Source: an uncultured bacterium
GTDB taxonomy: Bacteria > Oederibacteriota > PGYV01 > Palsa-1178
NCBI GenBank assembly: GCA_937889595.1
Contig: CALAOR010000079.1
Location: forward strand, 1-64,000
DNA: 64,000 nt
Direction of reading: 5' to 3'
Positions 15,346 to 24,500 of this stretch are shown piece by piece (position 1 is the stretch's first letter; each line of letters opens with the position of its first letter). The notes under the pieces are model-generated. The model made no database searches. It saw only the letters and a program-made list of their open reading frames with translations, and was not told where the DNA came from. A program made the translations under genes and the position numbers.

Positions 15346-16032
15346 ATGTCGAGTGGCAACGATAACGTAGCGATCATCCCAGAGGTACCTACAGCGATCC
15401 GGATCCTTTCAAACGGGCCTATTTACTTCGGCACGGTTGTCCGCAACTCACAGCCATCAAATGAACCGGTGGCGCTGACAACTGCAAAAACTCACTGCAG
15501 GATTGATGTGACAAACACGGATGAGGACGCGTTAATAACCCTGATGATGAAGGCGGCAAGGAAATTTTGTGAGGGGATACTCAGGCGGGCCATTGTCGCG
15601 TCAACCTTTACACTGACTCTGGACCTGATCCCTAACTATAACCAGGAGATAGTCCTGCCATACCCGCCTTTGATATCACTCGACACGGCAACCATACACT
15701 TAAAAACTGGAGATCAAACACTCGACCCGGATGTTGACTTTGATGTTGACCTTGAAAACGGAAAAGTAAAGCTGAACCGGGAATGGTACAACCACTCGCC
15801 GGATTTAACTCCGGACCTGCTGAAGGGGTTCGGCGCGTTTGAATTGAACTACACGGCCGGCATGGCAGTAGACGGGCGCAATCCCGACGTGGATGAAACC
15901 ATCCAGCTGGCAATCTTAATGATTGTCGGACACTGGTACGATCATAGGGATTCAATTACGGAAAACCGGTGGATGACGGAAGTACCGCAAGGCGCCATGG
16001 CTCTTTTACAGCAAAACAGGATATTCTTCTAA
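15346..16032 (+). CDS. Head-tail connector protein (gp6-like)
   Basis: 228 residues. The stretch LTTAKTHCRIDVTNTDEDAL, then LMMKAARKFCEGIL, followed by beta-rich LPYPPLISLDTATIH is the layout of the gp6/gp15-like connector family. In HK97 and SPP1 this protein forms a ring below the portal. Start ATG 15346 follows AAGGGAG. It ends in TAATG, overlapping the adaptor gene by one base. Confidence 0.85.
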   Translation: MSSGNDNVAIIPEVPTAIRILSNGPIYFGTVVRNSQPSNEPVALTTAKTHCRIDVTNTDEDALITLMMKAARKFCEGILRRAIVASTFTLTLDLIPNYNQEIVLPYPPLISLDTATIHLKTGDQTLDPDVDFDVDLENGKVKLNREWYNHSPDLTPDLLKGFGAFELNYTAGMAVDGRNPDVDETIQLAILMIVGHWYDHRDSITENRWMTEVPQGAMALLQQNRIFF

Positions 16033-16760
16033 TGGGACGCGACGTTCAGGAAGCGGGTAAGTACAACCGGCGTATCACAATAGAGCAGGGATATGTTACA
16101 GAGGATGATCCAAACAACCAGGGCGGGTTTGAAACGGTCTGGGTTAAATTTGCAGACGTCTGGGCCTACGTAGAACCGATCCGGGCCGACGATCCATATT
16201 ACATGCAGCAGATTGACGGCCGCGTCGACATGAACATCTGGATCCGTTATTTGCCGGGACTGCGCGCAGACTGGCGGATTATTTATAACGGTCAGATATT
16301 CAACATCATGAACTTCTACGATGTTGATACGACACACAGGGAAATGCGGATTGTCTGCAAGATGTTGACCAGCAAACAGCCGCTCGGCGCCGTAACCCAG
16401 CCTACAATAACCAGCCCGGCCGCGAATGCGACCGGAATCAGCCTGACCCCGACGATCACAGCCTCGGCTTTTGCGGTTACTGCAGGCACGGATACGCAGC
16501 GGGCCACGCAATGGCAGGTGACCATGGCCGCTGATGCAGGATTCCACACGCCAATCATCAACCAGGTGACGACCACGGATCTGAATTCCATCACACTGCA
16601 GGCTGGAAAATTGGCATATTCGACCTATACGATCGACGGGCACCACACATTGATACCCAATACCTACCTGGTACGCGTGAATTACGCAGGAAAGCAATAC
16701 GACGCGAGCGTATGGAGCACGGCGGTGAGTTTTACGACCATGACGGATCCGGGAGCATAA
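16032..16760 (+). CDS. Head-tail adaptor fused to an Ig-like domain
   Basis: 242 residues from ATG 16032. Residues 1-120 match the SPP1 gp16-type head-tail joining family (GKYNRRITIEQG, FADVWAYVEPI, MNIWIRYLPGL, IYNGQIFNI). Residues 125-238 form an extra Ig/FN3-like domain (PTITSPAANATGIS, QWQVTMAADAGF, TYLVRVNYAGKQY, WSTAVSFTT). A clearly related domain ends the tail tube protein at 17616-18353. An extra surface domain on an adaptor is unusual because the adaptor family alone is only about 110 residues. Confidence 0.85.
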   Translation: MGRDVQEAGKYNRRITIEQGYVTEDDPNNQGGFETVWVKFADVWAYVEPIRADDPYYMQQIDGRVDMNIWIRYLPGLRADWRIIYNGQIFNIMNFYDVDTTHREMRIVCKMLTSKQPLGAVTQPTITSPAANATGISLTPTITASAFAVTAGTDTQRATQWQVTMAADAGFHTPIINQVTTTDLNSITLQAGKLAYSTYTIDGHHTLIPNTYLVRVNYAGKQYDASVWSTAVSFTTMTDPGA

Positions 16761-16761
16761 A

Positions 16762-17160
16762 ATGAGCATAACAATAACAACAAACGCAGAGACCATCAAG
16801 ATAGACGCGCTCAACCTGAAAATACAGGAAAAGGTCAAGGAAAAGATCAGGGAGAGTGCGGAGCGCGTAGAAGCGGATGCTGCAGCCCACGCACCGGTCG
16901 CAAAACAGACATTTACAAAGCCACACGGCAAGACAACCGAGATCCCGCCGGGTTTTGGCCGGGAAAGCATCCACTCAACCATGCATCTTGACAAGTTTTT
17001 CGCAAAAGTAACCTATCTCGGCAAGGGTTATTACATGAAATACCCGGAATTCGGGACCGCAACCCAGGCCGCGCAACCCTTTCTGGGGCCGGCCGCGCAC
17101 AGAGAGGAACCCATATTTTTAGAATCGCTGAAGGATGCAATCGCTGAGGGGAGTAAATAG
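16762..17160 (+). CDS. HK97 gp10-like tail completion/head-tail protein
   Basis: 132 residues. A helical N-terminus (KIQEKVKEKIRESAERVEADAAAHAPV) is followed by GFGRESIHSTM, YYMKYPEFGT and QPFLGPAAHRE, the standard HK97 gp10 signature. It lies one base after the adaptor gene and overlaps the following GTG start. It belongs to the connector or neck module. Confidence 0.88.
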   Translation: MSITITTNAETIKIDALNLKIQEKVKEKIRESAERVEADAAAHAPVAKQTFTKPHGKTTEIPPGFGRESIHSTMHLDKFFAKVTYLGKGYYMKYPEFGTATQAAQPFLGPAAHREEPIFLESLKDAIAEGSK

Positions 17161-17603
17161 TGGACACACTCGTCTATGAATCAGCCGAAAATGCGCTTGA
17201 CCAGGCAATCGTCACCAGGCTAAAGGACGTTATAACGGACGACAACACAAAATACGTCCCGATTTTTACGCAGATACCCAAAGGCGAGGTTTTCCCATAC
17301 ATCAAGGTGGGTGAAAAATTTTCAAATGACTCATTCAGGACAAAAACAAGCTATGGCGAGTCGGTGATGGTAAGGATCCACGCCTTCAGCCAAACGCAGG
17401 GGACAAAGGAAATAAATAATATTACAAGCCAGATAAAAGCAGCAATCGGCGGAAATTACCTGGACTTATCGGCCGCGGGATTTAATAACGTTGTCATGAA
17501 CATGTCCCAGTCCCGGATTTTTCAGGACGAGGCAGGAGGCTCGGATTTTGGTTATACACACCACGCAGTTATAGAAATAGAATTCAAAATTCAAAAAACA
17601 TAA
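17160..17603 (+). CDS. DUF3168-family tail terminator-like protein
   Basis: 147 residues starting at GTG 17160, which overlaps the upstream TAG and follows GAGGGGAG. Segments FPYIKVGEKF, GESVMVRIHAFS, KEINNITSQIKAAI and HHAVIEIEFKI fit DUF3168/gp17-type proteins that cap the tail tube at the neck. Gene order (gp10-like, DUF3168, tail tube) agrees with this. Confidence 0.85.
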   Translation: MDTLVYESAENALDQAIVTRLKDVITDDNTKYVPIFTQIPKGEVFPYIKVGEKFSNDSFRTKTSYGESVMVRIHAFSQTQGTKEINNITSQIKAAIGGNYLDLSAAGFNNVVMNMSQSRIFQDEAGGSDFGYTHHAVIEIEFKIQKT

Positions 17604-17615
17604 GGAGGCAAGAAC

Positions 17616-18353
17616 ATGTCTGAAAAAGCAAAGGCAGGATGTGACGCACTGGTTTATATCAACACAGGAACGGTTGACACGCCGATCATGACGGTGCTCG
17701 GTGAACAGACGGATGCAGAACTAAAAAGAGGTACGGCTTCAATGGATACCACCAGCAAGGATGACGCAGGCTGGGAGTCCAAGAGGCCGGGGTTCAAGAA
17801 CTGGTCAATAGACTTCTCCGCTTTCTACACGGTCGACGACACGGCATACCTGGCCCTCGAGCGCGCGTTTGAAAACAGGCAAATATTAAGGGTACAGTCC
17901 TTATTCCCGGACGGAACAGCCTGGTCAGGCGACGCCATGATCTCATCGGCGCCCATTTCCATGAAGCTTAAAGACGCAATCGTTGTGCAGTTCACAATGG
18001 ACGGCGCCGGAGCGCTCACAAATAACCTGCTCGGCACAATAACGACACCGTCGATAACCACGCCGGCAAATGCGGCAACGGGAATTGTCGACACGGCAAA
18101 CATGGTCGGCTCGGCGTTCGCATCCAGCAACACGGATACGCACACCGGCTCCGAGTGGCAGGTAACACTCGCGACAGATCCGACATTTGCATCACCTGTG
18201 ATTGACACCTTAAGCAACGTCATGAAAATCACGCTGCACGTCGGCGCGGGAGAGATGACAACTGGCACGCAGTACATTGCGCGCGTGCGCTACAACGGCA
18301 AGAAAAACGGCTGGAGCGCCTGGAGCGCTACAAACGGATTTACAACCGCTTAA
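17616..18353 (+). CDS. Major tail (tube) protein with C-terminal Ig-like domain
   Basis: 245 residues behind AAGGAGG. Residues 1-140 fit the TP901-1/phi13-type tail tube family (GCDALVYINTG, ELKRGTASMDTTSKDDAGWE, WSIDFSAFY, SLFPDGTAWSGDAMI). Residues 145-244 are an Ig/FN3-like domain (PSITTPANAATGIV, EWQVTLATDPTF, YIARVRYNGKKN, WSATNGFTT), homologous to the one on the adaptor. Such domains decorate tail tubes and may bind cell-surface sugars weakly. A terminator follows, as is usual after this abundant protein. Confidence 0.9.
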   Translation: MSEKAKAGCDALVYINTGTVDTPIMTVLGEQTDAELKRGTASMDTTSKDDAGWESKRPGFKNWSIDFSAFYTVDDTAYLALERAFENRQILRVQSLFPDGTAWSGDAMISSAPISMKLKDAIVVQFTMDGAGALTNNLLGTITTPSITTPANAATGIVDTANMVGSAFASSNTDTHTGSEWQVTLATDPTFASPVIDTLSNVMKITLHVGAGEMTTGTQYIARVRYNGKKNGWSAWSATNGFTTA

Positions 18354-18378
18354 GTTTTAAGCGGCTAAAATATCGCGA

Positions 18379-18423
18379 GCGGCCGGGGATGAATACCTGG
18401 CCGCCGCGTAATTTTTTGATTTT
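18379..18423 (+). terminator. Rho-independent terminator after the tail tube gene
   Basis: GCGGCCGGG (18379-18387) pairs with CCTGGCCGC (18396-18404), with one G-U, over an eight-base loop. TTTTTTGATTTT follows at 18412-18423. Confidence 0.75.
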
Positions 18424-18437
18424 CGGAGGGAAAGACA

Positions 18438-18773
18438 ATGGCAATGGAAATTAAAGTTATAAATTACGACGGTAAGGACCGCAAGCTTGAATTTGATATT
18501 GATGGACTGATATCAGCGGAAGCATTATCAGGTAAGGCATTCGGGGAGGCCATGATAGATCCGTTCAGGGGACTTATGAACATAAACACCTTACGTGCCT
18601 ACCTCTGGTCCGGACTCCACAAAAACAACGCCGAACTAACCATGCAGGAAGCCTCCGAAGTACTCAATGCTGGCATAAAGGCTGGGAAAAGCCTGCGGGA
18701 CATCATAAACGACATCCAATACGCTCTTAAACAGTTTGGCATCCTGGGCACAGGTGAAAGTAAGGGAAACTGA
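18438..18773 (+). CDS. Tail assembly chaperone, G-like protein
   Basis: 111 residues behind CGGAGGG. N-terminal beta strands (IKVINYDGKDRKLEFDIDG) and a helical C-terminal half fit the gpG-type chaperones that coat the tape measure protein. It lies in the expected place, between tail tube and tape measure. The gene ends at TGA 18771-18773, immediately after a GGGAAAC slippery heptamer, and the -1 frame continues into the T-like region, so both a short and an extended product are expected. Confidence 0.85.
   Translation: MAMEIKVINYDGKDRKLEFDIDGLISAEALSGKAFGEAMIDPFRGLMNINTLRAYLWSGLHKNNAELTMQEASEVLNAGIKAGKSLRDIINDIQYALKQFGILGTGESKGN
18764..18770 (+). promoter_or_regulatory. Slippery heptamer for -1 programmed frameshift
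   Basis: GGGAAAC is positioned in the zero frame as G GGA AAC, so both tRNAs can re-pair after slipping back one base. Lambda G-T uses the close relative GGGAAAG. The zero-frame stop follows directly and the -1 frame is open from 18764 to 19138. Confidence 0.85.
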
Positions 18774-19138
18774 CAGACGGAAGCGCAAAACTTACCCGCG
18801 ACTTCCGATTTTACGATTGGGTAGAGAAAGCAGAGGAAACGGCATACGGACCGTTGAATCTGACGCCGCAGGAATTTTACGGCATCAGCATAAGGCAATA
18901 CAACAAGCTCATCGAGGGATATGAATTCCGCAACCGGCAGGAATGGGAGCGGACGGCCTGGCAGACAATGGCTCTTTTAAATATTCAGCTCGAACGCAAA
19001 AACAAAATAAAGAGTATTGATGAACTGATTGGACCATCACCTAAAAAACAGAAAACTCTTAAGGTCAAAAGCAAGGCGGATTTTGTGAAGGAACTCAAAA
19101 ACTTGCAGGAGAGGATGAAAAATGCCATCAGCAAATGA
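18770..19138 (+). CDS. Tail assembly chaperone, T-like extension (made by -1 frameshift)
   Basis: After slippage the reading continues LTDGSAKLTRDFRFYDWV, then EFYGISIRQYNKLIEGYEFRNR and a Lys-rich helical end: 122 codons, giving a fusion of about 233 residues with the G-like part. EFYGISIRQYNKLIEGY resembles the GT/gp14-type phage family. There is no good independent start; TTG 18854 lacks a ribosome site. The stop is 14 bases past the tape measure ATG, so translation of the two is coupled. Confidence 0.8.
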   Translation: MTDGSAKLTRDFRFYDWVEKAEETAYGPLNLTPQEFYGISIRQYNKLIEGYEFRNRQEWERTAWQTMALLNIQLERKNKIKSIDELIGPSPKKQKTLKVKSKADFVKELKNLQERMKNAISK

Positions 19139-21224
19139 AATAGGAAGGCTTGTAGTAACGATAGGTGCCGACCTTACCGACTTCAACAAACAGATGAAGG
19201 CTCTGCAGATGGGCATGAAGCAGGCGCTCGGCAAGGACGCGCTCAACCTTTCAAAGGATCTCGAGATGGGACTAATGGCCGCGGCTGCAGCTGCCGCGGC
19301 GTTCGCCGGCACATCCGTAATGATGGCCGCCAACCTGGACGAAACCAGGATTGCATTCACCAACCTTTTAGGATCCGCAGAAAAAGCAAATCAGTTTATA
19401 GGCGCGCTTGAGGAGATTGAAAAACGATCCCCGTTTAAATTTGAACAGCTCGACCAGGCCAGCCGCAAACTGCTGGCCGTCGGCTTTTCAGCCGAACAGA
19501 TAATACCCATTTTCAATACCATCAACGATACCGTCTCAGGACTTAAACTCGGCGACTCCGGCCTGGGTGATCTTTCATCCGTCTTTGAAAAAATTCAGAT
19601 GGCCGGTTCAATATCAAACCGCGAACTGCGAACCTTAAAGACGGAAGGCATAGACGCCGGTGCCATGATCGCCGAAAAAATGGGAGTATCAATCCCAACA
19701 GCCTTAAACCTCATAAAAGCCGGTGCCGTGGATTCCAAGACGGCTATAACGGCCCTGGTCGACGGTATGAATGAAAAGTTCGGAGGTATGGCCGGCAAGC
19801 TCGGCACGGAACTGCCGCACGAATTCAAACGGATGGGTGACGACGTGGCCGACATTATGCGCACAGAGGGAGAAAAAATAGAAAACAGTTTCGGAATTAA
19901 AAAATTTGTAGACGATATCCGTGTTGACTTTGACAAATTCGCCGAGGCATTGAAAACAAACGGCATCGGCGACTCGCTCGACAAGGTATTCGGTTCAAAA
20001 ACAATGGACATGGTCAAGATAGCAGCCATAACGATCGGCGGCGCGCTCCTGGGAGCGGCTGTACCGGGGCTAATAGCCTTCACAGTCGCGGCATACGCAG
20101 CCTTAGTACCACTTACACCATGGATACTGGCCGGGATAGGGATAGCAGCCCTGGCATATCTGATAGCATCAAACTGGGGACATTTGATGACCTGGTTCCA
20201 GGAAGCCTGGATCAATGATGGATATACGGCCGTGCATTTTTTACATCAAATCGAAACCGGATTTTTAAGCCTGGCCCAGATAATCCTCGACAACGCTGGT
20301 AAGCTGTTCGGATGGGTACCTGGCATAGGGGACGCAATCAAGGGAGTACAGGGCAAAATCACGGAATTAAAAGGCAACCTGCAGGCCGCTGATGATGTGG
20401 ACTTTAAAAAAGCCCAGGCCGCGCTCGATAAGGTCAAACAAAAGGCCCAGGCCGCTGCAGATGCAGCAAAGGGAGTGACACCGGGAGGATCCACACCAAA
20501 CAATCCAAACGCTTTAGACTCACTGAAAACTAAGGCAACCCTTGATTATTTGATTTACGAACAGCAGCTGACGGCCAAAATCAAGGATGCGGAAAATAAC
20601 TATGACCTGACGACCTTCAAACAGCTTTTAAATGACAAGGATGCCGCTTTTATGGACAGCCTGGCCGCGCGCAAGGAGGCCATGTCCCTATATGAGGCCA
20701 TGCAGCTGGCCGCAAACAAAACCCTGGCTGAGGCTGGCTTGGACGCGCAAAAGAGTCTTTATGACAACCTGTCAAACTCGATGATCAGCGTGATAGACGG
20801 CACCACAAACGTTGTGACGGCCCTGGAAAACATGGGCAAGCAGATAGCAAATATTTTTTTGAAATACGGGCTTGACAAGATTATCGGCTCAATCATGGCT
20901 CCAGGAGTGAGCGCCGGCGCGCCACTGACACCTGATCCGGCCAGCATACCCATGCATGGCGCCGGGGGACATTTTGACACGCCACACATCGGCATAGTCG
21001 GCGACGTCCCGGAAACGATAATACCTGATACAGATTGGAAAAAATACACAGCATCCGGAGATACAAAAGTTACCACAAATATGATAAACAACACCGGTAC
21101 ACCGATGAAACAGACATCAACCAGCACGCGGCAAGGCAAGGAAACTATCGTCAATATAGTTCTGGAAGCTGTGGCACTCAATCAGGGAGGACTCAGGACC
21201 GCGCTTAAGGGAGTGACCGGATGA
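19122..21224 (+). CDS. Tail tape measure protein
   Basis: 700 residues. N-terminal tape-measure domain (VVTIGADLTDFNKQMKALQ, DETRIAFTNLLGSAEKAN, SPFKFEQLDQASRKLLA, ELRTLKTEGIDAGAMIAE). A strongly hydrophobic stretch (about residues 304-355) and Ala/Lys-rich coiled-coil segments follow. Tape measures set tail length at roughly 1.5 angstrom per residue, which would give a tail of about 100 nm. ATG 19122 lies inside the frameshift product gene, behind GGAGAGG. Confidence 0.93.
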   Translation: MPSANEIGRLVVTIGADLTDFNKQMKALQMGMKQALGKDALNLSKDLEMGLMAAAAAAAAFAGTSVMMAANLDETRIAFTNLLGSAEKANQFIGALEEIEKRSPFKFEQLDQASRKLLAVGFSAEQIIPIFNTINDTVSGLKLGDSGLGDLSSVFEKIQMAGSISNRELRTLKTEGIDAGAMIAEKMGVSIPTALNLIKAGAVDSKTAITALVDGMNEKFGGMAGKLGTELPHEFKRMGDDVADIMRTEGEKIENSFGIKKFVDDIRVDFDKFAEALKTNGIGDSLDKVFGSKTMDMVKIAAITIGGALLGAAVPGLIAFTVAAYAALVPLTPWILAGIGIAALAYLIASNWGHLMTWFQEAWINDGYTAVHFLHQIETGFLSLAQIILDNAGKLFGWVPGIGDAIKGVQGKITELKGNLQAADDVDFKKAQAALDKVKQKAQAAADAAKGVTPGGSTPNNPNALDSLKTKATLDYLIYEQQLTAKIKDAENNYDLTTFKQLLNDKDAAFMDSLAARKEAMSLYEAMQLAANKTLAEAGLDAQKSLYDNLSNSMISVIDGTTNVVTALENMGKQIANIFLKYGLDKIIGSIMAPGVSAGAPLTPDPASIPMHGAGGHFDTPHIGIVGDVPETIIPDTDWKKYTASGDTKVTTNMINNTGTPMKQTSTSTRQGKETIVNIVLEAVALNQGGLRTALKGVTG

Positions 21225-21565
21225 CAACGCTGACCTTTCCTACATTACCCACTCCTCAATTTCCAATAACATCTGCAAACGAGGATCCTACAATAGCGAC
21301 GGAATTCGAAAACGGTATGACACAGACCCGGCCGCGCTTTACCAGACTACGGCGGAACTGGACCTTGAAATGGAACTACATGCTCAACGGCGACCGTGAC
21401 ACGCTCGCAGCCTTCTGGATCACGGCCGCCGGCGGTGCTGCATCATTCACCTGGACAAACCCCTATGACAGCCAGACATACACGGTTCGGTTTACCGCTC
21501 CAATAAAAGAGACCTGGACCACAGACCAGGTATGGCAGATTGAAATTCAAATTCAGGAGCTATAA
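21221..21565 (+). CDS. Minor tail protein M-like
   Basis: 114 residues; ATGA overlap with the tape measure gene. The sequence has the lambda gpM layout: a polar N-terminus, TRPRFTRLRRNWTLKWNYML, then FWITAAGGAASFTWTNPYDS and beta-rich VRFTAPIKETWTTDQVWQIEIQIQEL-like end (written here in parts). Lambda M acts at the tail tip during initiator assembly. The M, L, K, J order downstream supports the call, although a large foreign-looking gene is inserted between M and L. Confidence 0.8.
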   Translation: MTTLTFPTLPTPQFPITSANEDPTIATEFENGMTQTRPRFTRLRRNWTLKWNYMLNGDRDTLAAFWITAAGGAASFTWTNPYDSQTYTVRFTAPIKETWTTDQVWQIEIQIQEL

Positions 21566-21566
21566 C

Positions 21567-24500
21567 ATGAAAAAAATATTATTTTTAATTTTGATGATGC
21601 TGCCTATTGCCGTAAATGCTGCGCCAATAACTTATGATAACAGTGCGAGTCAATCCTACACAACGGCCAATTGTTATGTAAATGTGTCTGTTAATGCAGC
21701 CAATACACATGGATATTTGATAGTACAGTTGATGAATTATAGTTCACGGAATGCGTCAATATCGTATGGCGGTGTTAGTATGACATATCTAACCGGAACA
21801 GCTAATGGTACATATAATTATGTTTATGGGCTACAAAGTCCGCCAACGGGAAATAATGGTTTGTCAGTAACATTGTCATCAGCCGACACGGGAGCGCTGG
21901 TCGCCGCGAGTTATTACAATGTGTTGGGGGTACGTCAAAATATAATGTCATCAGTAACTTCTACATATGTTTGCAGTACGGTAACGGTGTTGGGCGGTTC
22001 GTGGGTTATTGGCCTTGGAACAATTAGGGCATCATCATTTACGGTAAGTCCTGGTTCTGGATGGACATCAAGACAAAGTAAAAATGGTGATACCCATATA
22101 ACTGCATTACTATTTGACGGAAATGCGTCTGAACTTATTGGAACTTATTTTCCAAATTTTACCTCAACAGTTTCTGGTACTGAAGTTCTATTCGGAGTTG
22201 AACTTCAAAGTGTAGATGCGCCGACAGCTACTTTTTCGCCAACTTTTACCGCGTCCCCAACTTTCACGGCCACAAAAACAATATCTGCGACATTCACAAT
22301 AACACCTACAATAACTCGGACGTCCACACCTAATCCGTGTGGACCGATAGTGAATCATTATGCCATTTGGCCACCAAGCGACACATACGGCGCGTATGAC
22401 GGTAATACCTATTGGATAGGGTATGGCGGCTGGGGCCAACTCTATAAAATGCACAACGCTACCGGCACATGGGACACATACGGGTATTATATGGGGTATA
22501 TCGAAATGCTCGGATGTTATGACGGCAGATACATGTGGTGGGGTGGCAACAATCGCATTACCAAAGCAGACCCGACAACAAACACCATAGTGACATACGT
22601 TGATTATCCGTCAGCACATTACGGAACTCAAATTCAGGGATTGACGTACGATGGAACAAATCTGTGGGTGGCTTGGGACGCGCCTATCCGGGAAATTATG
22701 AAAATTGATAGTACGGGAAACTGCATTACTACATACGGAATCCCGGACGGGATAAACGGGATAGACCACTGGCAAGATTCAAGCGGCCAGATGTGGATAA
22801 TAGGTGCGTGTACTTACGGCTTCATAAAAATGAATGCTACTACAGGAACATACGTGTATACAGCAAGCAGCTTTTATAATGTGCGTCTGACACATGACGC
22901 AACTTACGCCTATCTTGCAGGATGGGCAGCGTCACCGGCCAACAATATATATAAATACCGTTTGAGCGACGCGTCTTTTGTTACAGCTTGGAACTCCGGA
23001 ACTTTGAGAAACGATATTACAATCGACTGGTCAGGTAACTTATGGTCAGTCGGAAATGATAATCGGTTAATTTGTACTGATACTTTAGGAAACCCTCTCT
23101 GCGAATATCCCGGATCCGGTGGTGGATGTGTCCTGTTTGGCGGTGGTAAAATCTGGGCAAACAACGGGTACGACACTGTAGATTCCTCTCGTGTTGGTGT
23201 TTGGGAAATTGCGTTAAACACGTTAACGTTTACGCCGACACCTACATTCACGCCTACATTTACAGTAACACCAACCTTTACTCCGACAGCAACCCCTACA
23301 ATAACCCCGACGATTGCGATGAACTGGACGCTGATCACTACTACACCGGGGTGGGGATCAAGGGATAAATTTACAGCATTAAAACTTGGAAACACTTACG
23401 CCATCGGTGGAGGCACACACACCGATGCCACTCTTTATAACGACTGGTGGACATCCACCGATTTAATAAACTGGACCTTAAAAGCAACAAATGATAATTT
23501 GAGAACGAGCTCACCAGCAGGAATTACTTTTAATGGTCAGGCCTTTATTTATGGTGGTGGCCTTGTCCAAGCTTTTGGCACACCGTATCCATATTCTCCG
23601 ATTAATAGTACATCCGATTTTGTAACATGGCAAACAAATACATATACGGCTGAGGTATTGCCGTTCAAGCGCTATTACGATACTGTTTGTCCTGATTCGC
23701 AAAAACGTACTAAATTTACAGTGGCTAATTATAATAATACGTTATACATAGCAGGGGGGCAATGGTGCGGACCGTTTAACGCAAGTCCTGGATCCTATTG
23801 TCCGCAAAGTGGAGACCTTAGGCAAAATTTAAATGATGTGTGGCATAGTTCTGATGGCACAAATTGGAGTGAGGATACCGCCGCCGCAAATTTTCCGGCA
23901 AGATGCGACGGGCAATTGGTTGTATTTAATAATAAATTATGGATTATCGGCGGAACAAATAATACTACACCGACTTATTTTAATGATGCGTGGTGGACAA
24001 CTAACGGAGTTGACTGGACGGCCGCAACCCGCAATGCCGAATGGGCGGCTACAGATGCCTTAAATGCATTTGTATATAATAATAAAATATATGTTTATTT
24101 ACAGGTGCTGCAGCAACTCTGGAAATCTTCTGATGGCGTTTTTTGGGAATTACAAAATATGTCATATACAAAACCTGTGGCCCGCAGGGAAGCCAGCGGC
24201 GTTTTTGAATTTAATAAATTAGTGCTTTTCTCTGGATATGCAAGCGGATATGATTTGTTAGACGTTTGGCAAGGTGAATTATTAGAGCCTACATTCACAT
24301 TTACCCCCACGTCCACGCAGACCGTAACTAAGACAGTGACGCAGACCGTAACGCAGACCGTAACCCCCACGGTAACACAAACCGTAACCAAGACCGTAAC
24401 GCAGACCGTAACCAAAACGGTAACACAGACAATAACGCCGACCTTTACCATAACACCGACCGTAACCCCTACGATAACCCCGGCGGCGTGCCTTTTATCC

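Noticed and set aside
16029-16994. 321-codon open frame on the - strand
   Set aside because: It is antisense to the adaptor and gp10-like genes, has no family resemblance and no ribosome site; it reflects codon bias of the + strand genes. The same applies to other long antisense frames in the prophage and host parts.
18854-19138. Independent gene starting at TTG 18854
   Set aside because: No ribosome site precedes it, the frame is open back to the GGGAAAC heptamer, and the product fits the second half of a frameshifted tail chaperone.
24297-24485. CRISPR-like array
   Set aside because: Units are short, imperfect, in frame and lack unique spacers; they encode a Thr-rich linker.
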